Below are positions 46,281 to 56,027 of a DNA stretch of 64,000 nucleotides, in pieces. The position numbers and the translations under genes were made by a program. Within the stretch, counting starts at the first letter, position 1. Every line of letters starts with the position of its first letter. Source of the DNA: Trichocoleus sp. (GTDB lineage: Bacteria > Cyanobacteriota > Cyanobacteriia > Elainellales > Elainellaceae). The stretch covers positions 62,001 to 126,000 of the forward strand of contig DATNQD010000059.1 in the NCBI GenBank assembly GCA_036702865.1, written 5' to 3'. The notes under the pieces were generated by a model. It worked only from the letters and a program-made list of their open reading frames with translations, had not been told where the DNA came from and did no database searches.

Positions 46281-47561
46281 ATGCGATCGAGAACGATTCG
46301 AGAAGGATCTGTTGGCATTCTCATCCTAATTGGGTTGGGTTTGCTGGGAGGGCTGATCCTCTGGCTGCGAGGATTCAACCCCACTCGCCGCAGTTATGTT
46401 GCTACGGTTGAGTTTCCTTCTGTTTCAGGAATTCAGAAAGGCGCAGTGGTGCAATTTCGGGGTGTGCGGATTGGGCAGACGAAGGAAATTCGGGCAGGTG
46501 CGAATGCTGTTGCAGTGGACATTGAAATCAGTCCGGCAACGCTAATTGTTCCTAAAAATTCTACGATCGCGGTTTATCAAACTGGATTGGCAGGCGAATC
46601 GGTCGTTGAAATTACCCCAAATGTGAATCTGCCTGCCACGATCGCTTCAGGTGATCCCCTCTCGCCAGACTGCAATACCAGCTTGATTGTCTGCAATGGT
46701 TCCGTTCTTCAGGGCGAAGCAGGCGTTAGCTTTAACCAATTAATTGCTGCAACAACTCGCTTCGCAGATGTTTATTCCAGCCCTCAATTCTTCACCCAGC
46801 TCAACGAGCTGACTCGCAATAGCTCTAAAGCAGCAGCAGGTGTGGCAACCCTCACAGGCGAAGTGACTAACCTGACCCGAACAGCACAGCGACAGTTGGG
46901 CGGTGTGACTCAAGCTGCAACTGGTTCAGCCCGATCGATCCAACGTGCCGCAGATCAAGCCGCCTTAACGACTGCCCAGGTGAATGAACTGTTAACGAAT
47001 AATCGGGCTGCGCTCGTCACCACGCTCGACAACATCAACACCACCAGCGTCAGAATTCAGTCGGTTGTGAATCGGCTAGCCCCAGGAATTGAAAGCGGCG
47101 ACTTGGTTGGAAATCTGCAAACCCTCTCTACAAATGCTGTTCAAGCCTCAAATACGCTACGCAACCTGACGGATGCGATTGGTTCTGCCGATAATATTCT
47201 GCTGCTGCAACAGACGATTGATTCTGCCAGGGCAACGTTCCAAAACGCCCAAAAAATCACTTCTGATCTGGATGAATTGACTGGTGATCCTCAATTTCGT
47301 CAGAATTTGCGGGAACTGATCAATGGGTTAAGTGGCTTGGTATCTTCTACCCAACAGCTAGAACAGCAAACCGTTGTGGCTCAGGTATTAACACCAACGG
47401 CAATTGCCCTCCGCGACCAGCAGAACGCTAAAAAAGCGACTGAAAAATCGATCGCCGAAACGCAGCCCACTCGATCGAGCTTGGAGCAGGTTTCTAAAGA
47501 AAAGCCAACGCAGACAGAAGTACAGGGCAATCAGAGCAATCAGGGACAGTTGGATAACTAG
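46281..47561 (+). CDS. MCE/MlaD-family lipid-binding protein (TGD2-like)
   Basis: A 426-residue protein with one N-terminal membrane helix (residues 9-29) and an MCE domain (about 38-115: ATVEFPSVSGIQKGAVVQFRG, VGIGQTK-like RIGQTKEI, QTGLAGESVVEI). A long coiled-coil tail follows (150-370) rich in Gln/Asn/Thr, with a charged end. MlaD and TGD2 form hexameric rings that shuttle phospholipid. GAGGG lies 8 nt before the ATG. Runs 105 bp after the ATPase and is probably co-transcribed. Confidence 0.88.
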   Translation: MRSRTIREGSVGILILIGLGLLGGLILWLRGFNPTRRSYVATVEFPSVSGIQKGAVVQFRGVRIGQTKEIRAGANAVAVDIEISPATLIVPKNSTIAVYQTGLAGESVVEITPNVNLPATIASGDPLSPDCNTSLIVCNGSVLQGEAGVSFNQLIAATTRFADVYSSPQFFTQLNELTRNSSKAAAGVATLTGEVTNLTRTAQRQLGGVTQAATGSARSIQRAADQAALTTAQVNELLTNNRAALVTTLDNINTTSVRIQSVVNRLAPGIESGDLVGNLQTLSTNAVQASNTLRNLTDAIGSADNILLLQQTIDSARATFQNAQKITSDLDELTGDPQFRQNLRELINGLSGLVSSTQQLEQQTVVAQVLTPTAIALRDQQNAKKATEKSIAETQPTRSSLEQVSKEKPTQTEVQGNQSNQGQLDN

Positions 47562-47751
47562 TCACCGGCAGATTGGCAAAATTGAAAATTGAGCAGGTTG
47601 GCTCTCATAAACCTCTACTTGTGCTCAAAACGATCGAGTGATTCTGCTCAATCAAATAGATTCTCCATCGTTGCGGTGAAAGACCCGCTTGCTTGTCTTA
47701 CAATGTTGTTCGCCCGATCGCAAATCGAACATTTATCCTTCATTTCTCCCT

Positions 47752-48345
47752 ATGTCCCCCGCCCTTATCAAATCACTCGTCTGGATGGACTACCGACTGG
47801 CAGTTCTGTTTACCGTTATCCTGCCGCTCATTCTGCTGATTTGGGCATTTTTTGCGAGAGCAGATGTGATGCAAAAACTGCTGATCATCTATTGGCGAGT
47901 GGCAAGCTTGCTGGCAATCACGATCTATTTGCTCATTGGCAGTTTGCCGATCGGCTTTCTGACGGGTCTCCTGGCGCGAGTCCTGATTCCAATTAGCCTC
48001 TGGTTTTGGGTTGATATCAACGAAGAGATTGCCGAGCAGCGTCCGAGTCGCTTGAAACTGGTCTTTACCGGTTGGCGATGGGCAGTCAGCGTTTATTGTG
48101 CTTTGGGGGTGCTTGCCAGTTTGCCATTTTTGCAGTGTGCTTTTTCTCAGACAGCATTCGCGACACCGTTTTGCCAAACCTGGGTTGAACCTGCGATCGG
48201 CTATCACGCGTTCTTTCACGCCAACTACAAGGCAGGCTTTTTGGGCTTCCTGGGCATTGTAGGCTTGGTGATCTACGTGCTGTATTTGGTCTACTTTATG
48301 TTTGTGCGCTTGGGTAAACAGGGGCGATCGGCGATCGAGCAGTAA
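47752..48345 (+). CDS. DUF3177 membrane protein
   Basis: About 197 residues from ATG 47752; a start at 47689 would add a basic extension not expected in a membrane protein. Five hydrophobic helices (LAVLFTVILPLILLIWAFF, ASLLAITIYLLIGSLPIGFL, VLIPISLWFWVDI, SVYCALGVLASLPFL, FLGIVGLVIYVLYLVYF). The arrangement, with DINEEIAEQ in a loop, fits the cyanobacterial DUF3177 family as I recall. Function unknown. Follows the MCE gene by 190 bp. Confidence 0.7.
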   Translation: MSPALIKSLVWMDYRLAVLFTVILPLILLIWAFFARADVMQKLLIIYWRVASLLAITIYLLIGSLPIGFLTGLLARVLIPISLWFWVDINEEIAEQRPSRLKLVFTGWRWAVSVYCALGVLASLPFLQCAFSQTAFATPFCQTWVEPAIGYHAFFHANYKAGFLGFLGIVGLVIYVLYLVYFMFVRLGKQGRSAIEQ

Positions 48346-48362
48346 CCTGAGTTTGCTTTTGC

Positions 48363-50084
48363 TCAAATGCCGTGACTCTTGCCAATCACCCAGTGACGAC
48401 GGAAAAACCGGGATAAGCTTGATTCTGCGAGTGGCAAGAAAATTGGACGACCGTGAGGGCAGGTGCGCGGATTACGGGTTTGCTGCCACTGATCAATCAG
48501 GGATTGCATTGCTTCGATCGCCAGCGGTGTACCATTGCGAATTGCAGTCCGGCAAGCCGTCGCGACCAGAGCCGCCTCCAGATCACCGCCCCAGCTCAGT
48601 TCCACAATGGCATCAGCACAGTCCGATCGCTGCACCAAAGATTCGGGAGCCGTCCGCACTGCCCAAAGCCGATCACCAAATGGCTCAACCTGAACGCCAA
48701 TCCGCTGAAGCTGACTCAACTGCGCCTCAGACAGATCTTCCAACATGATCGGCGGCTCCAGCGAAACCATCTGCCATCGCTCGCTCAACTGTTCATACAG
48801 CACTCGTTCATGGGCGATATGCTGCTCCACCAGCCAAACCCCCGTGGGATGCTCCACCAAAACATACATCTGGTGAACCTGGGCGATTGCCTGAAGCGGC
48901 ACAAGCGCCGATAGATTTTCCGGCTCCGCGTCTTCCCTGACTGGCTCTGCGTCCTCTCGATTCCCATAAGCTCCTCCAGCTTCAGCCGCTTTGATTAGTT
49001 GCCCAATTGGGGTGGCGTAAGCCGAATCTGCCAGGGTTACCGAACTGAGCCGCAGAGCTTGGTCGATCGCTGCTAACAATCGCTGCTGCCAGTTTTCCAG
49101 GTGATGCAAATAAATCTCGGCTTTTGCCGGGTGCCGATTCCAATCAATTTGATGTGGCGGCAAACTTAGATGGACAAAGCATACTGGATGTCGATCGCGC
49201 GGCAGAGTTCGCCGAAACCCCGCCAGAATCGTTTGCTCTAACTCAGGCAATTTAACAACTCGTCCATTCACTGCCACCTTGACCCAATCTGGGCGATAGC
49301 GATGGCAGCGATCGGGTAATCCGAGGAGGAGATGGAGAGATGGAGAGATGGATGATGGGTAATGAGGTTCTGTTTCTGGCTGATTGTCTGGCTCCGCTTG
49401 CCATTCCAAGCTTAATTCCTGCAAATCTCCGGTCTGCACTTTCAGCAGTTGCGGCAGGATTTGTTTCGGTGAGGTGCCAGAGCTAATGGCAAACCAGGGA
49501 CGATCGTTTTGCTCGATTTGCCAGGTGATGTGGGGATGACAGAGGGCGAGGTGCTGGAGGATGCTCTGAGTGGCGCGAAGCTGCTGGCTGGGAGAAGGTA
49601 AGCCCTGACGACGAGGCAGCCAGTTACCAAACAAATGATTGGCAGCGACAACGGTGCCCCGCGCAATGGCGATCGGCTCAATTTGCCTGGGGTTGCCCTG
49701 CCGATCGTAGATGACTCGCCATCCTTCATTGGTCTCTGCCGATCGGCTACAAATTTCTAGATCTGCAAGTTGGGCGAGGCTATGCAGCGCTTCTCCCCGA
49801 AAGCCAAGGCTAGTGATTTGCCAGAGGTCGCGGCTCGTTTGAATTTTGCTGGTGCTATGCGGATGTGCTGCGGACTTCAAATCATCCAGCAGCATACCGA
49901 TCCCATTATCGGCAACTCGAATGCGCCACTGCTCTGCCCAAAGCGAAACAGTAATTCTTGTTGCGCCAGCATCGATCGCATTTTCTGCCAGTTCACGCAC
50001 GACCGCAGCAAATGAGTCAATGACTTCACCGGCAGCAATCAGGTGAACAACGTCATCCGGCAGTGGTTGAATCGTAGAGGTCAT
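48363..50084 (-). CDS. mutL: DNA mismatch repair protein MutL
   Basis: A 573-residue GHKL ATPase. N-terminal motifs: IAAGEVIDSFAAVVRELAEN (motif I, catalytic Glu), DNGIGM, and LGFRGEALHSL. C-terminal endonuclease-type motifs are visible: EQHIAHERVLYE (the canonical first Asp is Glu, as I recall for cyanobacterial MutL), ACRTAIRNG, CPHGRP and a final FFRR. It coordinates strand incision with MutS. It follows purQ by 63 bp on the same strand. Confidence 0.93.
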   Translation of the reverse strand: MTSTIQPLPDDVVHLIAAGEVIDSFAAVVRELAENAIDAGATRITVSLWAEQWRIRVADNGIGMLLDDLKSAAHPHSTSKIQTSRDLWQITSLGFRGEALHSLAQLADLEICSRSAETNEGWRVIYDRQGNPRQIEPIAIARGTVVAANHLFGNWLPRRQGLPSPSQQLRATQSILQHLALCHPHITWQIEQNDRPWFAISSGTSPKQILPQLLKVQTGDLQELSLEWQAEPDNQPETEPHYPSSISPSLHLLLGLPDRCHRYRPDWVKVAVNGRVVKLPELEQTILAGFRRTLPRDRHPVCFVHLSLPPHQIDWNRHPAKAEIYLHHLENWQQRLLAAIDQALRLSSVTLADSAYATPIGQLIKAAEAGGAYGNREDAEPVREDAEPENLSALVPLQAIAQVHQMYVLVEHPTGVWLVEQHIAHERVLYEQLSERWQMVSLEPPIMLEDLSEAQLSQLQRIGVQVEPFGDRLWAVRTAPESLVQRSDCADAIVELSWGGDLEAALVATACRTAIRNGTPLAIEAMQSLIDQWQQTRNPRTCPHGRPIFLPLAESSLSRFFRRHWVIGKSHGI

Positions 50085-50147
50085 GCCCCCCAGTGTAAGA
50101 CATCCCAGGAGCCCCCTGCTGCTGCTGAAACTGTCTCAGCGTCCCTG

Positions 50148-50849
50148 CTAGGCGATCGCCCCAACCAGCGCCGACAGCAATCCCTTAAACAAGCCTATGC
50201 CATCCGTGTTGCCAAGCATTGGATCGGCTGCCCGTTCCGGGTGAGGCATCATGCCCAGGACATTGCCACGACGGTTACAGATACCAGCAATGTTGTTCAA
50301 AGAGCCGTTGGGGTTGGCGCTGGGGCTGCTTTCGCCAGTGGGCGTGCTATAGCGAAAAAGGACTTGCTGATTGGCTTCCAGGTCTGCCAGGGTATCGGCA
50401 TCGGCATAGTAGCAGCCTTCTCCATGCGCGATCGGCAAGGTGATTACCTGTCCGGGCTGATATTCGGCTGTCCAGGGCAGATTGGTTCGTTCAACTTTTA
50501 GGGGCACTCGGTCACACACAAAGTGCAGATCGCGGTTTCGCATCAACGCACCGGGAAGCAAACCGGCTTCAGTCAAAACTTGGAACCCGTTGCAAATTCC
50601 CAGCACGAATTTTCCTTGTTCAGCATGTTTCATTGTGGCTTGCATCGCTGGAGAGAACCGAGCAATTGCACCACAGCGCAGATAATCACCGTAGCTAAAC
50701 CCACCAGGAACCACAATCACATCCAAATCTGATAAATCACTGTCTTCATGCCAGACCATGCGGGTTGGCTGCTGTAGCAGATTACTTGTAACCATTGCCA
50801 CATCTCGATCGCAGTTCGATCCTGGAAACACAATAACGCCAAATTTCAT
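50148..50849 (-). CDS. purQ: Phosphoribosylformylglycinamidine synthase subunit PurQ
   Basis: A 233-residue class I glutamine amidotransferase supplying ammonia to PurL in the fourth step of purine synthesis. Catalytic Cys in LGICNGFQVL near 85, His-Glu in MMPHPERA near 203, and VIVFPGSNCDRDV at the N-terminus. A strong AGGAGAGAAGGA precedes the ATG. The usual partner purS is not upstream here. Confidence 0.96.
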   Translation of the reverse strand: MKFGVIVFPGSNCDRDVAMVTSNLLQQPTRMVWHEDSDLSDLDVIVVPGGFSYGDYLRCGAIARFSPAMQATMKHAEQGKFVLGICNGFQVLTEAGLLPGALMRNRDLHFVCDRVPLKVERTNLPWTAEYQPGQVITLPIAHGEGCYYADADTLADLEANQQVLFRYSTPTGESSPSANPNGSLNNIAGICNRRGNVLGMMPHPERAADPMLGNTDGIGLFKGLLSALVGAIA

Positions 50850-50972
50850 TCCTTCTCTCCTGGCAAGGCTGCACCTTACTATCGTATCAACTGGACTCTA
50901 TACTTAATTTCCTATCTTCAGTCTGTTATTTCCATCGCTCCTCATCGTGGCAAAGAACGGCTATATTTCTTA

Positions 50973-51000
50973 AGGACTAGTCTCGCAGGACTAGTTTCGC
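50973..51000. repeat. Two-copy 14-bp tandem repeat upstream of the TamB-like gene
   Basis: AGGACTAGTCTCGC (50973-50986) is followed directly by AGGACTAGTTTCGC (50987-51000), differing at one base. It lies about 83 bp before the start of the TamB-like gene and may mark a regulator site or replication slippage. Confidence 0.7.
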
Positions 51001-51082
51001 GTCAATGAATCTTCTGCAAGGGTTCTGTCGTCATTGGATGAGGACAGACTACTGCGATTGTCGGGTGAGGGTGTGAGACGGT

Positions 51083-54000
51083 ATGGCGAATCCTAACTCG
51101 GGTCAAAATGAGCCTCAATCCCGATCGGGTGGAAGACGGTTAGCGGTCATTCGTGCCAGTTTTATTGTCGGGGGAGTCGTTCTTGTTGGTTTGGCAACGG
51201 GAGCCGTTTGGGCATGGCGGTTTATTCACGAAGACTTGCCACCGATGGTTGCTCAGCAGTTGAGCAATAACTTTCAGCGTCCGGTTAAAGTGGGCGAAGT
51301 GCAGGATGTTACGTTCAACAGCATTACGCTTGGTGCTTCTGAGATTCCCCCAACAGCGGATGATGCCGATCGCCTGCAAGTGCCGCAAGTTCGGGCAAAC
51401 TTTAATCTGTTTGAGCTGCTGTGGGATCGTACCCTGAGCTTGAATGTGACGCTGCTGAATCCTAAAGGCTATGCCGACCAGAATAAAGCAGGAGTTTGGA
51501 TTACAACAAAGCTCAAAGAACAGGGTGGTGGGCAGAAGCAGTTTATTACGGTTGAAGTTAATGCGCTGCGCGTCAAGGATGGTTCGCTGACGCTCGTTCC
51601 TTATGGTGAAGTTCAAGAGTCTGAGGTCGTTGATCCGAATGACCCGAACCCCAAGACACCAGAACCGGAACCGCGCGATGCCAATGATCCAGAAACGTTG
51701 TCGAAACAGGCTGCGGGTCGTCCTTCCGTACAGATTTTGGGCATTAATGCTGTTGCTACCTTTAAGAATGACAACAAGCTGATTACCTATGAGGTAGCTG
51801 GCAATCCCCAAACGGGGGGCGAGTTTCGGTTAGAGGGGCAGTCTGATGTCGATCGCGGTGAAACGACCCTGGCGATTCGCGGTCAGGAGTTGCTAGGACC
51901 CGATATCAATCTACTGGTGCCGTTGCCTGTCAAGCTGCAAGCAGGTCGGTTCGCTGGTGATTTCAAGGTGTTATTGCCACCAGACCAGCCACTTCAGTTT
52001 GATGGTATAGTGCAGGGTCGCAATGTCACGGCGCGAATTGATGCAGTTCCTCAACCCTTTAACAATGTTTCTGGGAGTCTGCGATTCAAGGGACAGCAAA
52101 TTTTCTTTGAGGATGTGCGCGGCAAATATGGCATCATTCCAGCCATACTCAACGGCAGCATTGACACACAGAGGGGCTATAACTTAACAGCACAAGTGCC
52201 CCGCGCTACCACAGACGAATTACTCAAAACGTTCGATCTCAGATCTCCGGTTCCGGTATCGGGCGTATTTCAGTCGCAGCTGCGAATTACAGGCGCAACT
52301 GATAAACCTGTGATCACGGGCGTTGCCCAAAATATTCAGCCTGTGACGATCGATCGCGTCAATTTTGAAACGGCGCAAACTCGCTTCACGCTAGTCAAAG
52401 ATAGCCTGGCATTCAATGCAATCAGGGGGGTTCCGGTTGCGGGTGGTCTGGTGACAGGAAATGGGCGGGTGACGTTTGGCGATAATGGCGGTGTAGTGTT
52501 TGACTTCCAGGGGCAGGATTTGCCCGGAGATTCGATCGCCCGCTCTTATGGCGCAAACACCAATTCCTTTGCGGTTGGGCGCGTGGATGCAACAGCTCAA
52601 GTGCTGGGAGCATATAACAATATTCAAACGATTGTCGATTGGCAGGCTCCTCAGGCAACCTATCCGGGGCGAGGCAGAGTCCTGGTTGCAGGCGAGCGAG
52701 TCCAGTTTGATAATACGGTGCTGCTTGTAGCGGGTGGCATTGTGCGCGGCAGTGGTGAGGCGATCGGCGGTCGCTGGAATGCAAACGTACAGGGTTCGGG
52801 GATTGAGCTAAGCCGCTTTTCACCCGATTTACGGGGATTATTTAGTGGCAATTTCCGGCTTGCGGGAAGTTTGTCTAATTTCAGTGCAGCCGCAATCCAA
52901 GCAGAAGGACAAGCGCGTTTTTCACAGGGACTTGCGATTATTAATGAGCCGCTGACGGCTTCGGTGCGCTGGCTGGGCGATCGAATTCAGGTTTTGAATG
53001 CTTCTGCACCAGGGTTCAGTGCCAATGGAGCCGTCTTTGCCAATCTAGAAGGCACACCTGAGTTCACAAATCTTGATTTAAATGTCAGTCTCGACAACTA
53101 CCCGATCGCCAGATTTCCCATTACAACCCCAGAGCAAATCCGAGTTGCCGGACGCACAGATTTTCGGGGTAGAGTCACTGGCGCCCCATCTACTCCACTG
53201 GTGGTAGGACGGCTGGGCTTAAACGACTTTGCTGTGAATCAAATTGCCTTTGAACCTCGCTTAACGGGCGACCTGCGCTATAGCAGTCGTGGCATTACGA
53301 TCGATGTTTCTGGGCAGCAAGACCGAATTGCCGCTCAGCTTGATAGCCGCTATCGTCCAGTCAACTTTTTTGTCCGGCAAGGCGAATCCGTGGCGCAGGG
53401 TAGGACAGAGGGCGATCGGCTGCTGGCAAATCTGGAAAACTTCCCGCTTCAGGCACTCAATCTCACTCCGGCAGCAGCATCTGGGTTGGGCGCAGTCACT
53501 GGCAGCTTAAGCGGCAACATTGAGGCAAATATTGCCAACCTCAATCGTCCAACCGTTGTTGGGCAGGTCACAATCGATCGTCCGGCACTGGGCTACATTC
53601 AGGGCGATCGGTTTACGGGACAGTTTCGCTATGTTGATGGTGTTGCGGTTTTAGAACAGGGTGAATTGCTTCAGGCAAACAGCCGTTATGCGCTCTCAGG
53701 CACCTTTAATCCGGGAACCGATCCGCAGTTTCAGGGACAGGTTCAGATTGTTGAGGGTAGAGTTGAGGATATCCTGACGGCACTGCAATTTTTTGATATC
53801 TCTGACCTGAATCGGGGAATTCGTCCGCCTGTTTATGCAACTGCCGCCGCCGTTCAGCCGGTTCCAGTGGGACTGCCCAACACCACACTCACCAACCAGC
53901 TCCGCCGCTACTCCGAAATTACTGCCCTGCTCAACCAGCAGATCGCAGCCCGCGCTAATGCCTCTTTCCTCCCAGATCTCTCAAAGCTGAAAGGTGGTTT

Positions 54001-55972
54001 TTCCGGCACAATTGGGGTTGCCTTTTCTCCTCAGACTGGCGCCAACGTTAACTTTGACCTGTTAGGGCAAGATTGGCGATGGGACAAATACCAAGTCGAT
54101 CAGGTCATTGCTCAAGGACAGCTACAAAACGGTGTTCTCACCTTGTTGCCGCTGCGTTTTGCCTCTGAGGATGCTTTCCTCACCTTCTCAGGGCAGTTGG
54201 GTGGCGAAGAACAATCTGGACAACTGCGGGCAGAAAATGTTTCGGTCGAAGGACTACGCGATCTGTTTCGACTGCCGATCGACATTGCAGGCAAGCTCGA
54301 TGCCAACGCAACGCTTGCAGGTACGGTGGGCAACCCGCAGGTGATTGGTGAATTGCAGTTAAATAGCGCAACCGTTAACAATACGGCATTCCAGCCGATT
54401 CGCAACCTGTTCGGCTACAACAACGCACGGCTGACGTTTGATACTCGCTTTGTCAATCAACCAACTGATCAGGCAGATCAGTTTGCCTTTAGCGGCAGCA
54501 TTCCCTATCGGCTGCCCTTTATGACCGTCTCGCCGGATTCCAATGCCTTCAATATCGACTTGAATATCCGCAATGACGGGTTGGCGCTAGTGAATCTATT
54601 CACTGATCAAGTTGCCTGGAAAGGTGGACAAGCAGATGTGCAATTCCGGGCAGCTGGAACGATCGCCCCCACTCAGGAGAATGCTGATTTGACGATTAGC
54701 GGCAATGCCAGGTTTGAGAATGCCCAAATCGCCGCTCAGGCGCTCCCTGAAGACATCACGAATCTCAACGGAACAGTGCTGTTTAAGGACGATCGCGTCC
54801 AGGTTCAGTCTTTGCAAGGTGACTTCAGCGATGGCAAAATTGCCGCTCAGGGAACCTTACCCATTCTCCTACCGCTGGCAGTGAACAACCCAGAGAATGA
54901 AAGCCCTTTGGCTGTGACGCTCCAGAATATTGGGCTTGATTTGCGCGATCGATATGAAGGAAATGTCGATGGGCAGGTCATTCTGTCAGGAACAGCCCTC
55001 GCGCCTGAAGTGGGTGGGGAAGTGCTGCTCAGTCGGGGACAGGTTTTCTTGCCAGAGACGACCCAGTCTGCGGTGGTGACGGCAAGCCCTGCATCGATCA
55101 CAAATGCATCAGAGCCAAGCTTGTTCAGTCCACCCCAGTTTGACAATTTGAGCCTGAGCCTGGGTCGCAATTTGCGCGTCACGCGGAATCCCCTGCTCAG
55201 CTTCCTGACGACGGGCAACATAACAATCAATGGCACGATCGACGATCTGCGTCCAGAAGGCGTGCTCAAGCTTCGGGGCGGTCAGGTGAATCTGTTTACG
55301 ACACGCTTTAATTTGGCGCAAGGCTATGAAAACACGGTTGTCTTTACCCCCACTCGTGGGCTTGATCCTTTGCTGGATATCCGACTGATTGCCTCAGTCC
55401 CTGAAGTTGTCCGCTATCCTGTCCCGAATGCTTCGCCCTTTGCAGCTGCCGAAATTGCTGACTCTGCCTCGATCACAGATTTTGGACAACTGGAAACTGT
55501 CCGAGTCCAGGCAACGGTGACTGGGCCTGCCACCCAACTGTTCAACAACCTCGAACTCACCAGTAGCCCTAACCGCAGTGAAACTGAAATTCTAGCCCTC
55601 ATTGGCGGCGGCTTCGTCAACACCCTTGGACAGCAAAACGGGGTCACAACCGCGATCGCTTCCATTGCCGGATCTGCTGTCTTAAGCAACTTACAAGACC
55701 TAATTAGCAATGCTTTAGGCTTGACCGACTTCAGCCTCTTCCCCACAACGCTCGTCTCCGAGGATACCCGCACCTCAACGCTGGCACTTGCAGCCGAACT
55801 TGGATTTGATGTAACGAATAACCTCTCAGTCTCGGTACTGCAAATCCTGACTGAGCCAGAACCAACCCAGTTCAACCTCCGCTATCGCATTAATGAGAAT
55901 CTGTCGGTTCGAGGTTCAACGAATTTGCAAGGGGAAAACCGTGCCATTGTGGAGTTTGAGACGAGGTTTTAG
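51083..55972 (+). CDS. tamB: TamB-like translocation and assembly / lipid-bridge protein
   Basis: A 1629-residue envelope protein. One N-terminal membrane helix (about 25-47) anchors a very long beta-rich body with repeating short strands, the layout of AsmA/TamB/VPS13-like lipid-bridge proteins. The C-terminal 350 residues carry the TamB domain (ILALIGGGFVNTLG; FSLFPTTLVSEDTRTST; FNLRYRINENLSVRG) and end in FETRF. In proteobacteria TamB helps outer-membrane biogenesis and probably phospholipid transport. No TamA/Omp85 gene is adjacent here. Confidence 0.9.
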   Translation: MANPNSGQNEPQSRSGGRRLAVIRASFIVGGVVLVGLATGAVWAWRFIHEDLPPMVAQQLSNNFQRPVKVGEVQDVTFNSITLGASEIPPTADDADRLQVPQVRANFNLFELLWDRTLSLNVTLLNPKGYADQNKAGVWITTKLKEQGGGQKQFITVEVNALRVKDGSLTLVPYGEVQESEVVDPNDPNPKTPEPEPRDANDPETLSKQAAGRPSVQILGINAVATFKNDNKLITYEVAGNPQTGGEFRLEGQSDVDRGETTLAIRGQELLGPDINLLVPLPVKLQAGRFAGDFKVLLPPDQPLQFDGIVQGRNVTARIDAVPQPFNNVSGSLRFKGQQIFFEDVRGKYGIIPAILNGSIDTQRGYNLTAQVPRATTDELLKTFDLRSPVPVSGVFQSQLRITGATDKPVITGVAQNIQPVTIDRVNFETAQTRFTLVKDSLAFNAIRGVPVAGGLVTGNGRVTFGDNGGVVFDFQGQDLPGDSIARSYGANTNSFAVGRVDATAQVLGAYNNIQTIVDWQAPQATYPGRGRVLVAGERVQFDNTVLLVAGGIVRGSGEAIGGRWNANVQGSGIELSRFSPDLRGLFSGNFRLAGSLSNFSAAAIQAEGQARFSQGLAIINEPLTASVRWLGDRIQVLNASAPGFSANGAVFANLEGTPEFTNLDLNVSLDNYPIARFPITTPEQIRVAGRTDFRGRVTGAPSTPLVVGRLGLNDFAVNQIAFEPRLTGDLRYSSRGITIDVSGQQDRIAAQLDSRYRPVNFFVRQGESVAQGRTEGDRLLANLENFPLQALNLTPAAASGLGAVTGSLSGNIEANIANLNRPTVVGQVTIDRPALGYIQGDRFTGQFRYVDGVAVLEQGELLQANSRYALSGTFNPGTDPQFQGQVQIVEGRVEDILTALQFFDISDLNRGIRPPVYATAAAVQPVPVGLPNTTLTNQLRRYSEITALLNQQIAARANASFLPDLSKLKGGFSGTIGVAFSPQTGANVNFDLLGQDWRWDKYQVDQVIAQGQLQNGVLTLLPLRFASEDAFLTFSGQLGGEEQSGQLRAENVSVEGLRDLFRLPIDIAGKLDANATLAGTVGNPQVIGELQLNSATVNNTAFQPIRNLFGYNNARLTFDTRFVNQPTDQADQFAFSGSIPYRLPFMTVSPDSNAFNIDLNIRNDGLALVNLFTDQVAWKGGQADVQFRAAGTIAPTQENADLTISGNARFENAQIAAQALPEDITNLNGTVLFKDDRVQVQSLQGDFSDGKIAAQGTLPILLPLAVNNPENESPLAVTLQNIGLDLRDRYEGNVDGQVILSGTALAPEVGGEVLLSRGQVFLPETTQSAVVTASPASITNASEPSLFSPPQFDNLSLSLGRNLRVTRNPLLSFLTTGNITINGTIDDLRPEGVLKLRGGQVNLFTTRFNLAQGYENTVVFTPTRGLDPLLDIRLIASVPEVVRYPVPNASPFAAAEIADSASITDFGQLETVRVQATVTGPATQLFNNLELTSSPNRSETEILALIGGGFVNTLGQQNGVTTAIASIAGSAVLSNLQDLISNALGLTDFSLFPTTLVSEDTRTSTLALAAELGFDVTNNLSVSVLQILTEPEPTQFNLRYRINENLSVRGSTNLQGENRAIVEFETRF

Positions 55973-56027
55973 GAATCCCTGCTGTTCCTTATGCCCTGCC
56001 CCCAACTCCCTTTCCTTTCTGGCTCTC

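Noticed and set aside
47773-48366. 197-codon minus-strand frame opposite the DUF3177 gene
   Set aside because: Very basic, low-complexity-looking translation; the sense frame has five clear membrane helices.
51140-51811. 223-codon minus-strand frame opposite the TamB-like gene
   Set aside because: Sense protein is continuous over 1629 residues; no motif on the antisense frame.
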